Of a DNA stretch of 56,526 nt, positions 22,778 to 30,813 are shown in pieces (the stretch's first letter is position 1; every line of letters starts with the position of its first letter). The DNA is from Arcticibacter svalbardensis MN12-7 (GTDB taxonomy: Bacteria; Bacteroidota; Bacteroidia; Sphingobacteriales; Sphingobacteriaceae). The DNA is taken from assembly GCF_000403135.1 (NCBI RefSeq), contig NZ_AQPN01000106.1, positions 1-56,526 on the forward strand. The letters are read 5' to 3'. Under the pieces are notes generated by a model. That model was not told the origin of the DNA, did not search any database, and saw nothing but the letters and a program-made list of their open reading frames with translations. A program made the translations under genes and the position numbers.

Positions 22778-23776
22778 AATTCCGGTTAAGGAGGGTGCTT
22801 TTATGCCTTCCTGCCACAATTGAGCGCTTTTAAAGATCCTGGCTTCATCCCATAGATCAGCTTCTATAAATTGATTGATTACATGAACCCCTCCTTCAAC
22901 AATCACCGATTGAATATCCATCAGGTATAACTGATAGGCAATCATCTGTACCAGATACAAATCAAATTCTTCGATATGCAAGTATTTAATCTTGTCCTTA
23001 TATTCCGTTTTAATTGAATTAAATACAATCGTTTCCTGCGACTGATCTAAAATAGCGAGCTCATCTGTCAGTTCCAGATTCTTATCAATCACAATACGAA
23101 CGGGATTACGGCCATTCCACAGTCTGACGTTTAATTGAGGATTATCCACTAAAGCAGTTGTTTTTCCCACCAGCACCGCATCTTCTTCAGTCCTCCATAA
23201 ATGCGAAAGAACCTTAGCATCATAGCCACTAATCCACTTCTGTGCACGATCTAAAGGAGCAAAATAAGAATCTGCTGTCTGGGCCCATTTCAATATAATA
23301 TAGGGACGCTGTTTCGTAACCCGTGTAAAAAAACGCCTGTTAATAAAGCTGCATGATTGCAATCCAAAGTTTTCAATCACCTCTATACCAGCATCCTTTA
23401 ATTTCTGAACTCCTTTTCCATTTACGGGATCAAAAGGATCGGGAGCACCAATTACAACACGGCGAATCTGGTGCCTGATGATCAGATCTGCACAAGGAGG
23501 TGTTTTCCCAAAATGAGAACAGGGTTCTAAACTTACGTAAATAGTAGCCTCTTTCATTAACTCCGGATAGGAGTCAGGGTACTTACTAATCACCATGTTA
23601 ACTGCATTTACCTCTGCATGTGCTTTGCCATATTGCTGATGATAACCCTCACCAATTATTTTATTATTGTAAACGATTACAGCACCAACCAGAGGGTTCG
23701 GACTAACATTCCCCTTTCCTAATCGCGCTAACTCTAAACACCGGTTTATATATTTAATCTCTGTTTTAAATTTCAA
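22709..23776 (-). CDS. ribD: Bifunctional riboflavin biosynthesis deaminase/reductase RibD
   Basis: A 355-aa enzyme that deaminates the pyrimidine formed from GTP and then reduces its ribose, early steps to riboflavin. The N-terminal deaminase domain (about 1-145) has GKGNVSPNPLVGAVIVY, the zinc ligand in GKAHAEVNAV and the second zinc site EPCSHFGKTPPCADLI. The reductase domain (about 150-350) has PYIILKWAQTADSY and VIVEGGVHVINQFIEADL. The start is TTG at 23776; no ATG lies between the stop upstream and the conserved RCLELARLGKG segment. An exact -7 element TAAATTTG sits 20 nt upstream. The 3' end lies in a 45-bp repeat. Confidence 0.93.
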   Translation of the reverse strand: MKFKTEIKYINRCLELARLGKGNVSPNPLVGAVIVYNNKIIGEGYHQQYGKAHAEVNAVNMVISKYPDSYPELMKEATIYVSLEPCSHFGKTPPCADLIIRHQIRRVVIGAPDPFDPVNGKGVQKLKDAGIEVIENFGLQSCSFINRRFFTRVTKQRPYIILKWAQTADSYFAPLDRAQKWISGYDAKVLSHLWRTEEDAVLVGKTTALVDNPQLNVRLWNGRNPVRIVIDKNLELTDELAILDQSQETIVFNSIKTEYKDKIKYLHIEEFDLYLVQMIAYQLYLMDIQSVIVEGGVHVINQFIEADLWDEARIFKSAQLWQEGIKAPSLTGILEETIQIGPDSLLCMLNKKLSH

Positions 23777-23796
23777 TTTCAGCTTTATTTGAAAAA

Positions 23797-23804
23797 CAAA
23801 TTTA
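23797..23804 (-). promoter_or_regulatory. -7 element TAAATTTG of ribD
   Basis: Exact TAnnTTTG on the minus strand, 20 nt before the TTG start codon at 23776. Confidence 0.6.
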
Positions 23805-23843
23805 ATAATTCAAATAGATAGGATTAAATAAAATACAATCCTT

Positions 23844-23850
23844 TATTTTG
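23844..23850 (+). promoter_or_regulatory. -7-like element TATTTTG of prmC
   Basis: Shortened variant TAnTTTG, 8 nt before the prmC ATG at 23859. Confidence 0.4.
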
Positions 23851-23858
23851 CGCTTGAT

Positions 23859-24716
23859 ATGCAAACAGGGGAAATAGAAACAATTTTTGTTCAATCATTA
23901 AACGGTATGTACGACGATAATGAGTCCAAAGCCCTTGCATCCATTGCTATTCAGGAAATCTGCCATCTAAGCTATGGGCAGCTTATGCTGCATAAACAAA
24001 TCCTAATTTCGCCCGATCATCATGCAGAAATTCTCCATATTCTTGATGAACTAAAGAAAGGCATTCCCTTACAGTATATCTTGCAGATTGCTGATTTTTA
24101 TGGACACCGTTTCATCGTTAAACCTGGTGTTTTGATACCTCGCCCTGAAACCGAAGAGCTGGTAGACTGGATTTTAAAGGAAATTCAATTCCGTAAATGG
24201 ACTAACTTCAAATTAGTAGATATCGGCACCGGAACAGGCTGTATTCCAATAAGCATAAAGATTAAAAATCCGCACAGCAGTATACTGGGAATTGATATTT
24301 CAGATGTAGCATTGGAAATTGCCAGACAAAATGCAATAGCATTAAATGCTGATATTCAATTCCTTAAAGTCGATATACTAAATGAAAATATCAATTTTGA
24401 ACCTCAATCATTTGATATCATTGTAAGCAATCCACCCTATATCACAACATCCGAAAAAAGCTCCATGCACATGAATGTCATTCAAAATGAACCACACATT
24501 GCTCTTTTTGTAACTGACGAAGATCCATTATTATTTTACCGCAGCATTATTCAATTTGCGCTACAGTATCTGAAACCTACAGGATTGTTGTTTTTTGAAA
24601 TTAATGAACATCTGGGAGATGAAACGATCCAATTATTGAAGCAGTATAATTTCACAGCGGTGCTAAGAAAGGATATTTCAGGGAAAGATCGGATGATAAA
24701 AGCTCAAATAAGCTAA
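23859..24716 (+). CDS. prmC: Release factor glutamine N5-methyltransferase
   Basis: A 285-aa SAM-dependent enzyme (HemK/PrmC) that methylates the GGQ glutamine of peptide release factors. The N-terminal helical domain (about 1-85) is followed by the Rossmann methyltransferase. Motifs: VLIPRPETEELVDWI before the fold, the SAM-binding VDIGTGTGCIPISI, and the catalytic NPPY in FDIIVSNPPYITTSE. Divergent from ribD, with both promoter elements in the 82-bp gap. Convergent with the 64-aa gene 5 bp beyond its stop. Confidence 0.93.
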   Translation: MQTGEIETIFVQSLNGMYDDNESKALASIAIQEICHLSYGQLMLHKQILISPDHHAEILHILDELKKGIPLQYILQIADFYGHRFIVKPGVLIPRPETEELVDWILKEIQFRKWTNFKLVDIGTGTGCIPISIKIKNPHSSILGIDISDVALEIARQNAIALNADIQFLKVDILNENINFEPQSFDIIVSNPPYITTSEKSSMHMNVIQNEPHIALFVTDEDPLLFYRSIIQFALQYLKPTGLLFFEINEHLGDETIQLLKQYNFTAVLRKDISGKDRMIKAQIS

Positions 24717-24721
24717 ACGAT

Positions 24722-24916
24722 TTAATTTACTTCTCTTATTTCTTCCCAATACATGCTTTCCAGGTAATCCTGTCTTTGGATTGCTAGTTTACAACGCTCT
24801 CTTTCAAGAAAACTCTTCAATTGATTCTCATCCTTCATGTTATCCACTGTCAGGTATGCAATAACACTCCCGTTTTGCACATTAAGAAATCTGAAATGTT
24901 TTGATTTACTCTTCAT
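24722..24916 (-). CDS. Small protein of unknown function, 64 aa
   Basis: A 64-aa charged cytoplasmic protein (KSKSKHFRFLNVQNGSVIAY; later a run of Glu, Arg and Lys). No family recognised; the pattern of a short beta hairpin followed by an amphipathic helix (DENQLKSFLERERCKLAI) is suggestive of a small regulatory or adaptor protein. An exact -7 element lies 33 nt upstream, which supports a real gene despite its size. It converges on prmC. Confidence 0.55.
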   Translation of the reverse strand: MKSKSKHFRFLNVQNGSVIAYLTVDNMKDENQLKSFLERERCKLAIQRQDYLESMYWEEIREVN

Positions 24917-24948
24917 GGCGATATTATTAATTGTTTAAAATTAGCAAG

Positions 24949-24956
24949 CAAAAATA
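24949..24956 (-). promoter_or_regulatory. -7 element TATTTTTG of the 64-aa gene
   Basis: Exact TAnnTTTG on the minus strand, about 32 nt before the ATG at 24916. Confidence 0.6.
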
Positions 24957-25108
24957 TATCTGCCTGCTTAAATCATTAATCTATCATCAAGGTATATTGA
25001 GATAACACATTCAATTTAAATAATGTTATCAACAACTGTGATTATCTTTACTTTACATAGAATCAATGTCCACTAATTCACACAATGTACGAAAAAACGG
25101 ACAAATTT

Positions 25109-25645
25109 TCACACAGCTAATTCATCTAAATAATTTGAAAGTAGCGGAAGATGAATCACATTACTATGCAGAACTGATTCCATAGACCAAAATGATCCAG
25201 CTAATTTAAAGATTTTAAAAAGTTGAGTCGACTCATGAAGCAGAAAAAACTCAGACCATTGGTCTATTGTCATTCTACCCAAAACTTCGTGAATCCCAAT
25301 ACGGGCGAAATCTTCTGATGGAATGGCTTGTAAAAAACCACACAATTCATCCCTCACCCGATACATTTCGTGCAGTAAGGAACCAGTTGATTTCGCACAA
25401 GTAAATCTAAACTCAGGATCCCGATCTGGCTTATAGACCTCAAAATAAGGATTTATATCCTGTATAATCATATGAAGCCTGTTCATAAACACATGATGAT
25501 ACCGTGTTAAATAAGCGATGGTTTCATGTATCGAGAATTTATCCGGATTGAGCCTTCGGTATATAGCTTCCGGTGGAAGATCATCGATATAATTTTTAAT
25601 CGTTTTATGTTGATTACAAAAACGCTCTATGGTTTGCTGATACAT
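25109..25645 (-). CDS. DinB-family four-helix-bundle protein
   Basis: A 178-aa soluble protein of the DinB/YfiT-like metal-binding four-helix-bundle type. The two regions that usually bring the metal-binding His residues together are visible: FSIHETIAYLTRYHHVF in the first half and EFFLLHESTQLFKIFKL near the C-terminus. Members include thiol transferases and many proteins of unknown role; nothing here indicates which. The gene has no close neighbour on its strand. Confidence 0.72.
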   Translation of the reverse strand: MYQQTIERFCNQHKTIKNYIDDLPPEAIYRRLNPDKFSIHETIAYLTRYHHVFMNRLHMIIQDINPYFEVYKPDRDPEFRFTCAKSTGSLLHEMYRVRDELCGFLQAIPSEDFARIGIHEVLGRMTIDQWSEFFLLHESTQLFKIFKLAGSFWSMESVLHSNVIHLPLLSNYLDELAV

Positions 25646-25787
25646 AGTTTTAAGAATAACTTAGGTCTTATCTATTTTTACAAAATTTATAACGCATAAT
25701 ATATGCCATATATTTTACCAAAAATAAAACCACCCTGTTAAATTCTTACATCCTTACCGTTAAGCTTTTAACCACCCTTCAAATAGG

Positions 25788-26759
25788 CTAAGAAACCCGT
25801 AATACTATTTTACCAATATGTTTGCTACTTTCTAAAACAGCATGAGCATCAGCCGCTTCATCCAGTGGAAAAACTGCGAAAATTACGGGTCTGAAAGTCC
25901 TGTCACGAAGCAAAGGCCATACCTTAAGTTCTATTTCTTTCGCCAGAGCCGCTTTAAAAGAAGTGTCCCTACCACGCAATGTACTTCCCGTAATAACCAG
26001 TCGTTTTTTCATAACCTGCATTATATCGATCTCTACTTTCGATCCTTTCATTGCATTTATAAAAACAAGACGGCCATCATCATTTAAAAGCTGCAAATTT
26101 TTACTCATATAATCACCGCCAATCATGTCCAGAATCACATCAAATTTCAGGTCACTCAACACAGTAGAAAAATCTGCCTCTTTATAATTGACGCAAATCT
26201 CAGCACCAAGTTGTTCACAAAAAGCACATTTTTCCGCTGTTCCTGCTGTAGCATATACCTTGGCACCCATAGCAACAGCCAGCTGTATAGCAGTAATACC
26301 TATTCCACTACTTCCACCATGAACCAGAAAATGCTCATTTTCCAGCAGTTTCCCGCGTTGAAATACATTCTGCCACACCGTAAATACAGTTTCTGGTAGA
26401 GATGCAGCCTCTTCAAAACTCCAGCCATCCGGAACAGGCAGACAGACCTCAGCGTCGGCCACCACATATTCGGCATAACCACCACCAACTAACAGCACAC
26501 ATACGGCATCGCCAACAACCCATCTGCTCACACGCGCCCCACAAGACTCAATAATCCCCGAAACTTCCATTCCTGGAATGTCAACTGGCGCACCGGGAGG
26601 AGCAGGGTAGAGCCCCTTCCTTTGCATCACGTCAGGCCAATTCATACCCGCAGCAACTACTTTTATTAAAACTTGATTATCAGCACAGACAGGCAATGGT
26701 CTTTCGGCCACCTGTAGAACCTCTGGCTCACCTGGCTTAGTAATGACTACAGCTTTCAT
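25788..26759 (-). CDS. Quinone oxidoreductase of the zinc-independent MDR family (PIG3-like)
   Basis: A 323-aa NADPH-dependent medium-chain reductase. The N-terminus is MKAVVITKPGEPEVLQV; the GroES-like part has GMNWPDVMQRKGLYPAPPG and PGMEVSGIIE; the Rossmann part has LVHGGSSGIGITAIQLA with the NADPH-binding glycine motif. The zinc-binding residues of alcohol dehydrogenases are absent. The longest ORF starts at 26831, but ATG 26759 gives the normal N-terminus and lies 10 bp after the upstream S9 peptidase stop, so it is the last gene of an operon with that peptidase, mgsA and spmAB. It probably reduces quinones or reactive enals. Confidence 0.88.
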   Translation of the reverse strand: MKAVVITKPGEPEVLQVAERPLPVCADNQVLIKVVAAGMNWPDVMQRKGLYPAPPGAPVDIPGMEVSGIIESCGARVSRWVVGDAVCVLLVGGGYAEYVVADAEVCLPVPDGWSFEEAASLPETVFTVWQNVFQRGKLLENEHFLVHGGSSGIGITAIQLAVAMGAKVYATAGTAEKCAFCEQLGAEICVNYKEADFSTVLSDLKFDVILDMIGGDYMSKNLQLLNDDGRLVFINAMKGSKVEIDIMQVMKKRLVITGSTLRGRDTSFKAALAKEIELKVWPLLRDRTFRPVIFAVFPLDEAADAHAVLESSKHIGKIVLRVS

Positions 26760-26769
26760 TTTCCTAAAA

Positions 26770-28794
26770 TTATAGTGTTTCTTTAAGCCACTTAAAAAAC
26801 TCGGTTTGCCATACCAGCGCATTTTGCGCACTCACTACCCAATGATTTTCATCAGGCAAATAGAGCAAACGACTTTTAATTCCTTTAAGCTGAGCCAACT
26901 GAAACGCCTCAAGTCCTTGTTCAATAGGCACTCTATAATCTTTTCCTCCCTGAACAATCATAATAGGTGTATTCCACTTACCTGCATATTCAATAGGACT
27001 GAATGTCTTGTATCCTTCAGGTACATTAGCACCCCAGTATGGGCCCCCTATATCCTTATTGGCAAACCATAATTCTTCTGTCGTTCCATACCAGCTTCTC
27101 AGGTCAAAAAGCCCATCATGTGCTATAAACGTTTTAAATCTTTTTTCATGGATCCCGGCAAGCATATATACCGAATAGCCTCCATAACTAGCACCTACAG
27201 CACCTAGTCTATCCTTATCTACATAAGGCTCTTTGGCTATATCATCAATTGCAGCAAGATAATCGCGCATAGGTTGTCCGCCCCAATCCCCACTAATTTG
27301 TTTGTTCCATTCCACACCATAACCCGGCATACCTCTTCGGTTCGGAGCAATAATAATATAACCGTTTGCTGCCATCAACTGAAAGTTCCACCTGAAAGAA
27401 TAGAATTGACTAAGAGCCGATTGTGGTCCCCCCTGACAATATAATAGAGTAGGGTACTTTTTAGAAGGATCAAAATCAGGCGGATAGATTACCCAGGCAA
27501 GCATATCCTTGTTATCGGAAGTACGTATTGTCCTTTCAGTAATCTTACCCATGGCTAGCTTATCATAAACCGCCTTATTAACTGTTGTTACAGCTGCAAG
27601 CAACCCAGTCTTCAGATTTAATTTAAACAGTTCTGAAGCATGATTCATGTCCTCCTTGCTCAGTACCAGCTGATTGCCTGATTGACCAATGATTGACGTA
27701 ATATCAAATTGCCCCTTCGTTACTTGTTTCAATGACTTTGCAGATGCGGCATCCACCTTACTTATTTCAAATAACTGTTCTGTTCCCTTTATCGCCGCTA
27801 AAAAATAAATCTTCGTTCCCTTTTGATCCCATTTAAAGGAAGCAACTGTACCGTCCCAATCCTTTGTTACATTGACTGTACTTTTACTCTTGAAATCATA
27901 TACAAGCAGATCGTTTTTATCCGATTCATTACCATCTTCCGACATGCTCAACCAGCTTATTTTGGAACCAGCTTTATTGAACTCCGGACTAGTATCATAT
28001 CCTTTTAAGTTTGGAGTTAAATTTACTGTATTTCCTGCCGCAATCGAATACAGATATAAATCAGTATTGGTACTCTGGGCATATTCCTTTCCCACTTTCT
28101 TTTTTGATACATAAACAATTGACTTGCTATCCGGACTCCATATCGCGTCTTCAGAACCTCCAAAAGGCATTTGAGGACAATCATGAGGCTCATTAGGCAT
28201 AATATCAACAGGACTACCTATTTTCCCCTCAGCGTAATCAGCAACGAAAATATGCTGATACTTACCATCTTCCCATGTATCCCAATGCCTGTAATTCAAA
28301 TCGTCAAACACATAAGCATTCGACTTTTTCAGTTCAGGATAACGGTCCGGACTGTGGACTTTAGAAATTAAAACCTCTTTTGAAAATAAGATATGTTTAC
28401 CATCGGGAGAGATCCTGAGGTTGCTTAACTCTGATTCAGAACTAGTCAGCTGAGATTTAGATCCACCATCACTGTTCATCACCCAGATTTGTCCTTTATA
28501 CAAATACGTAATTTTTCCAGACGCATCATCAACAGCAATCGCACTTTTGGCACCTTCTTCTCCATTTAATTCAACAGCAGGTCCACCAGAAAAAGGAATC
28601 CGATATAATTTTTTATTGCTTTTGTTCTCCTCAATATTATAATGAGTCACCCCATATAAGATACTTTCACCGTTATCTGATACCAATTCACCAGATACCC
28701 TACCTAAACCCCACAACAATTCAGGAGTCATTCGCTCTTGAGCAATTGCAGCATGAGATGCCATAATAATACTCATTATAACTAATTTTTTCAT
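26770..28794 (-). CDS. Exported S9-family prolyl oligopeptidase-type peptidase
   Basis: A 674-aa serine peptidase with a Sec signal peptide (MKKLVIMSIIMASHAAIAQ). The N-terminal two-thirds is a beta-propeller with repeated TolB/WD40-like strands (IWSPDSKSIVYVSKK, ISPDGKHILFSKE). The C-terminal alpha/beta hydrolase domain has the nucleophile in GASYGGYSVY, the acid near VQGGKDYRVPIEQG and the His in LPDENHWVV. It resembles dipeptidyl or acylaminoacyl peptidases acting in the periplasm. It follows mgsA by 21 bp and precedes the quinone reductase by 10 bp. Confidence 0.9.
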   Translation of the reverse strand: MKKLVIMSIIMASHAAIAQERMTPELLWGLGRVSGELVSDNGESILYGVTHYNIEENKSNKKLYRIPFSGGPAVELNGEEGAKSAIAVDDASGKITYLYKGQIWVMNSDGGSKSQLTSSESELSNLRISPDGKHILFSKEVLISKVHSPDRYPELKKSNAYVFDDLNYRHWDTWEDGKYQHIFVADYAEGKIGSPVDIMPNEPHDCPQMPFGGSEDAIWSPDSKSIVYVSKKKVGKEYAQSTNTDLYLYSIAAGNTVNLTPNLKGYDTSPEFNKAGSKISWLSMSEDGNESDKNDLLVYDFKSKSTVNVTKDWDGTVASFKWDQKGTKIYFLAAIKGTEQLFEISKVDAASAKSLKQVTKGQFDITSIIGQSGNQLVLSKEDMNHASELFKLNLKTGLLAAVTTVNKAVYDKLAMGKITERTIRTSDNKDMLAWVIYPPDFDPSKKYPTLLYCQGGPQSALSQFYSFRWNFQLMAANGYIIIAPNRRGMPGYGVEWNKQISGDWGGQPMRDYLAAIDDIAKEPYVDKDRLGAVGASYGGYSVYMLAGIHEKRFKTFIAHDGLFDLRSWYGTTEELWFANKDIGGPYWGANVPEGYKTFSPIEYAGKWNTPIMIVQGGKDYRVPIEQGLEAFQLAQLKGIKSRLLYLPDENHWVVSAQNALVWQTEFFKWLKETL

Positions 28795-28815
28795 TTTAAG
28801 TATTTAATACACCCC

Positions 28816-29205
28816 TTAAAGTGTGCTTTCTTTCTCTTCTATAATTCCAAGGAGAAGGTATCTCGCTGAAGCCGGATTTGTAGCCAAGGGAACGTTATGT
28901 ACATCACAAACCCGCAATAACATTTGAATATCAGGCTCATGCGGATGCATACCTAAAGGATCTCTGAAAAAAATAATAGCATTCAATTTTCCTTCCGCAG
29001 CCATAGCTGCAATCTGAGCATCACCACCAGCCGGACCACTTAATTTTCGGGTCACATCCAATCCGGTTGCCTGAATTCTGGATCCCGTGGTTCCAGTAGC
29101 AAACAGGTTCATTGGTTTTAAAATATCATGATATGCTGTAACAAAAGCCACCATTTCATCTTTTTTACCATCATGAGCAATAAGAGCAATCGTTTTTTGA
29201 GACAT
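28816..29205 (-). CDS. mgsA: Methylglyoxal synthase
   Basis: A 129-aa enzyme converting dihydroxyacetone phosphate to methylglyoxal, an overflow route from glycolysis when phosphate is short. Family motifs are clear: [14 protein letters not shown] at the N-terminus, [15 protein letters not shown] with phosphate-binding residues, [17 protein letters not shown] with the catalytic Asp, and [15 protein letters not shown] with the conserved His. The ORF extends to 29229; ATG 29205 is the family start. It lies 27 bp after spmAB. A role alongside the quinone reductase in handling reactive aldehydes is an inference. Confidence 0.95.
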   Translation of the reverse strand: MSQKTIALIAHDGKKDEMVAFVTAYHDILKPMNLFATGTTGSRIQATGLDVTRKLSGPAGGDAQIAAMAAEGKLNAIIFFRDPLGMHPHEPDIQMLLRVCDVHNVPLATNPASARYLLLGIIEEKESTL

Positions 29206-29232
29206 AATTTTAATCTGTTTATAAATCAAGGT

Positions 29233-30465
29233 CTATTTAAAAAATATGTAGCCGATAAAGATAGCAGCTATAAGTCCTACTAAATCAGCAATTAATCCAC
29301 ATGCAAGCGCATATCTGGGTCTTTTAATGTTCACAGACCCAAAGTATACGGCAAGAACATAAAATGTAGTTTCTGTCGATCCCTGAATAATACTAGCCAG
29401 GCGACCTTGAAATGAATCCGGTCCGTAAGTAGTCATCACATCAACCATAAGACCACGGGCACCACTGCCACTCAATGATTTCATGATCCCTACAGGAAGG
29501 GCAGGAACAAAAGCAGTATCCAAACCACATGCTGCCACAACAGTACCAATACTGTTGACCAGGTAGTCCATACAGCCAGTAGCCCTGAACGCACTGATAG
29601 CAACCAGAATAGCAATTAAAAAAGGAATGATCATCACCGATGTTGTGAATCCCTCTTTAGCACCATCAATAAAAGATTCATATACATTGATCTTCTTCAG
29701 AGCTCCATATCCAATGAATAAAGCGATGATAGAAAAGATCACAATACCCCCTAACAGGCTGGTGTACGTTTGAATTTGTGCTGGAGGCATTCCTCCAAGC
29801 CAAAAGTACAAACCTGCCATCAAGGCAATGAACCCGCCGATAAAAGTTAATATAGGCAGTTTAAAGAGGTTTATTTTTTGATACATAGCCACCGCTATCA
29901 TTCCCGAAACAAAGGAAATAAACGTACCTATAAGAGAAGGAATAAAAATGTCCGCAGGATTTGCAGCACCATTTGCCATCCTTAACGCAATGACTGAAGT
30001 GGGTATAATGGTTAATCCGGCGGTATTCAACACCAAAAACATGATTTGGGCATCACTTGCTGTATCCTTATCCGGATTAAGCTCCTGAAGTTCTTTCATG
30101 GCCTTAAGTCCCATTGGTGTAGCCGCATTATCCAATCCCAGCATGTTAGCCGAAAAATTCATAATGACCGATCCTGAAGCAGGGTGGCCTTTAGGTATTC
30201 CAGGAAATAACTTGCTAAAAAAAGGACTCGCTGCTTTGGCAAACTTGTTGATCATGCCTGCTCTTTCACCAATTTTAAGAATTCCAAGCCAAAAAGACAT
30301 GATCCCAATAAGTCCTATTGAAATCTCAGCACCAGTTTTTGCACTATCAAACATTCCATTCATTACGAGAGTAAATACTGTCGTATCTCCAAAGAATATC
30401 ATTTTTATCAGTGCAACAACAAAAGATATTATAAAAAAAGCAATCCAGACGTAATTGAGGGCCAT
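29233..30465 (-). CDS. Fused SpmA-SpmB nucleoside-recognition membrane protein
   Basis: A 410-aa inner-membrane protein with two nucleoside-recognition (Gate) domains. The first half matches spore maturation protein A (IMNFSANMLGLDNAATPMG), the second matches SpmB (GAKEGFTTSVMIIPFLIAIL and LPVGIMKSLSGSGARGLMVD). In Bacillus the two are separate and act in spore cortex dehydration; this organism is very unlikely to form spores, and fused versions are common in Bacteroidota with an unknown transport role. It is the first gene of the spmAB-mgsA-peptidase-quinone reductase operon and diverges from the DUF4914 gene. Confidence 0.87.
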   Translation of the reverse strand: MALNYVWIAFFIISFVVALIKMIFFGDTTVFTLVMNGMFDSAKTGAEISIGLIGIMSFWLGILKIGERAGMINKFAKAASPFFSKLFPGIPKGHPASGSVIMNFSANMLGLDNAATPMGLKAMKELQELNPDKDTASDAQIMFLVLNTAGLTIIPTSVIALRMANGAANPADIFIPSLIGTFISFVSGMIAVAMYQKINLFKLPILTFIGGFIALMAGLYFWLGGMPPAQIQTYTSLLGGIVIFSIIALFIGYGALKKINVYESFIDGAKEGFTTSVMIIPFLIAILVAISAFRATGCMDYLVNSIGTVVAACGLDTAFVPALPVGIMKSLSGSGARGLMVDVMTTYGPDSFQGRLASIIQGSTETTFYVLAVYFGSVNIKRPRYALACGLIADLVGLIAAIFIGYIFFK

Positions 30466-30813
30466 ATAAAATAAAAATTCACATTTTAAACGGTTAAATC
30501 TACTAAATTTCCAATCATTCTATTAAATATTGTCATACTTTTACTGCGAAGCGCTAAAAATTAAAAGAAATCCAATTCTTACATAAATTTCAAATAAATT
30601 TACGGATGAGCAATAGAATACTATTAATTATCCGAACTAATATTTAAAATGTTCATAATATAAGAGCCAGGTCTATTGCGATATTTATCAAAAATAATAC
30701 AGTTTCTCATTGAAATTACATCAAATAATGACCTGCGTCATTTGCTAACCAGCAAAGAATAGTTACACTTGTATTATAAAACATGGTTAGTTTATTAACC
30801 TGTGATAACGCAT
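30466..30813. other. Divergent regulatory region between spmAB and the DUF4914 gene
   Basis: About 350 bp, A/T-rich, no ORF. It holds the perfect dyad at 30727-30742 and the short palindrome AGCGCT near 30550. A TACACTTG sequence at about 30766-30773 is one mismatch from the -7 consensus and 41 bp before the DUF4914 ATG. No exact TAnnTTTG was found for spmAB. Confidence 0.5.
30727..30742. promoter_or_regulatory. Perfect dyad AATGAC-N4-GTCATT, Crp/Fnr-like operator
   Basis: A 6+6 inverted repeat, AATGAC CTGC GTCATT, about 24 bp upstream of the presumed -7 element of the DUF4914 gene, a class II-like activator position. Its arms resemble the ATGAT-N4-ATCAT dyad before adhE. Crp/Fnr-family proteins bind such sites; the regulator is inferred. 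Confidence 0.45.
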
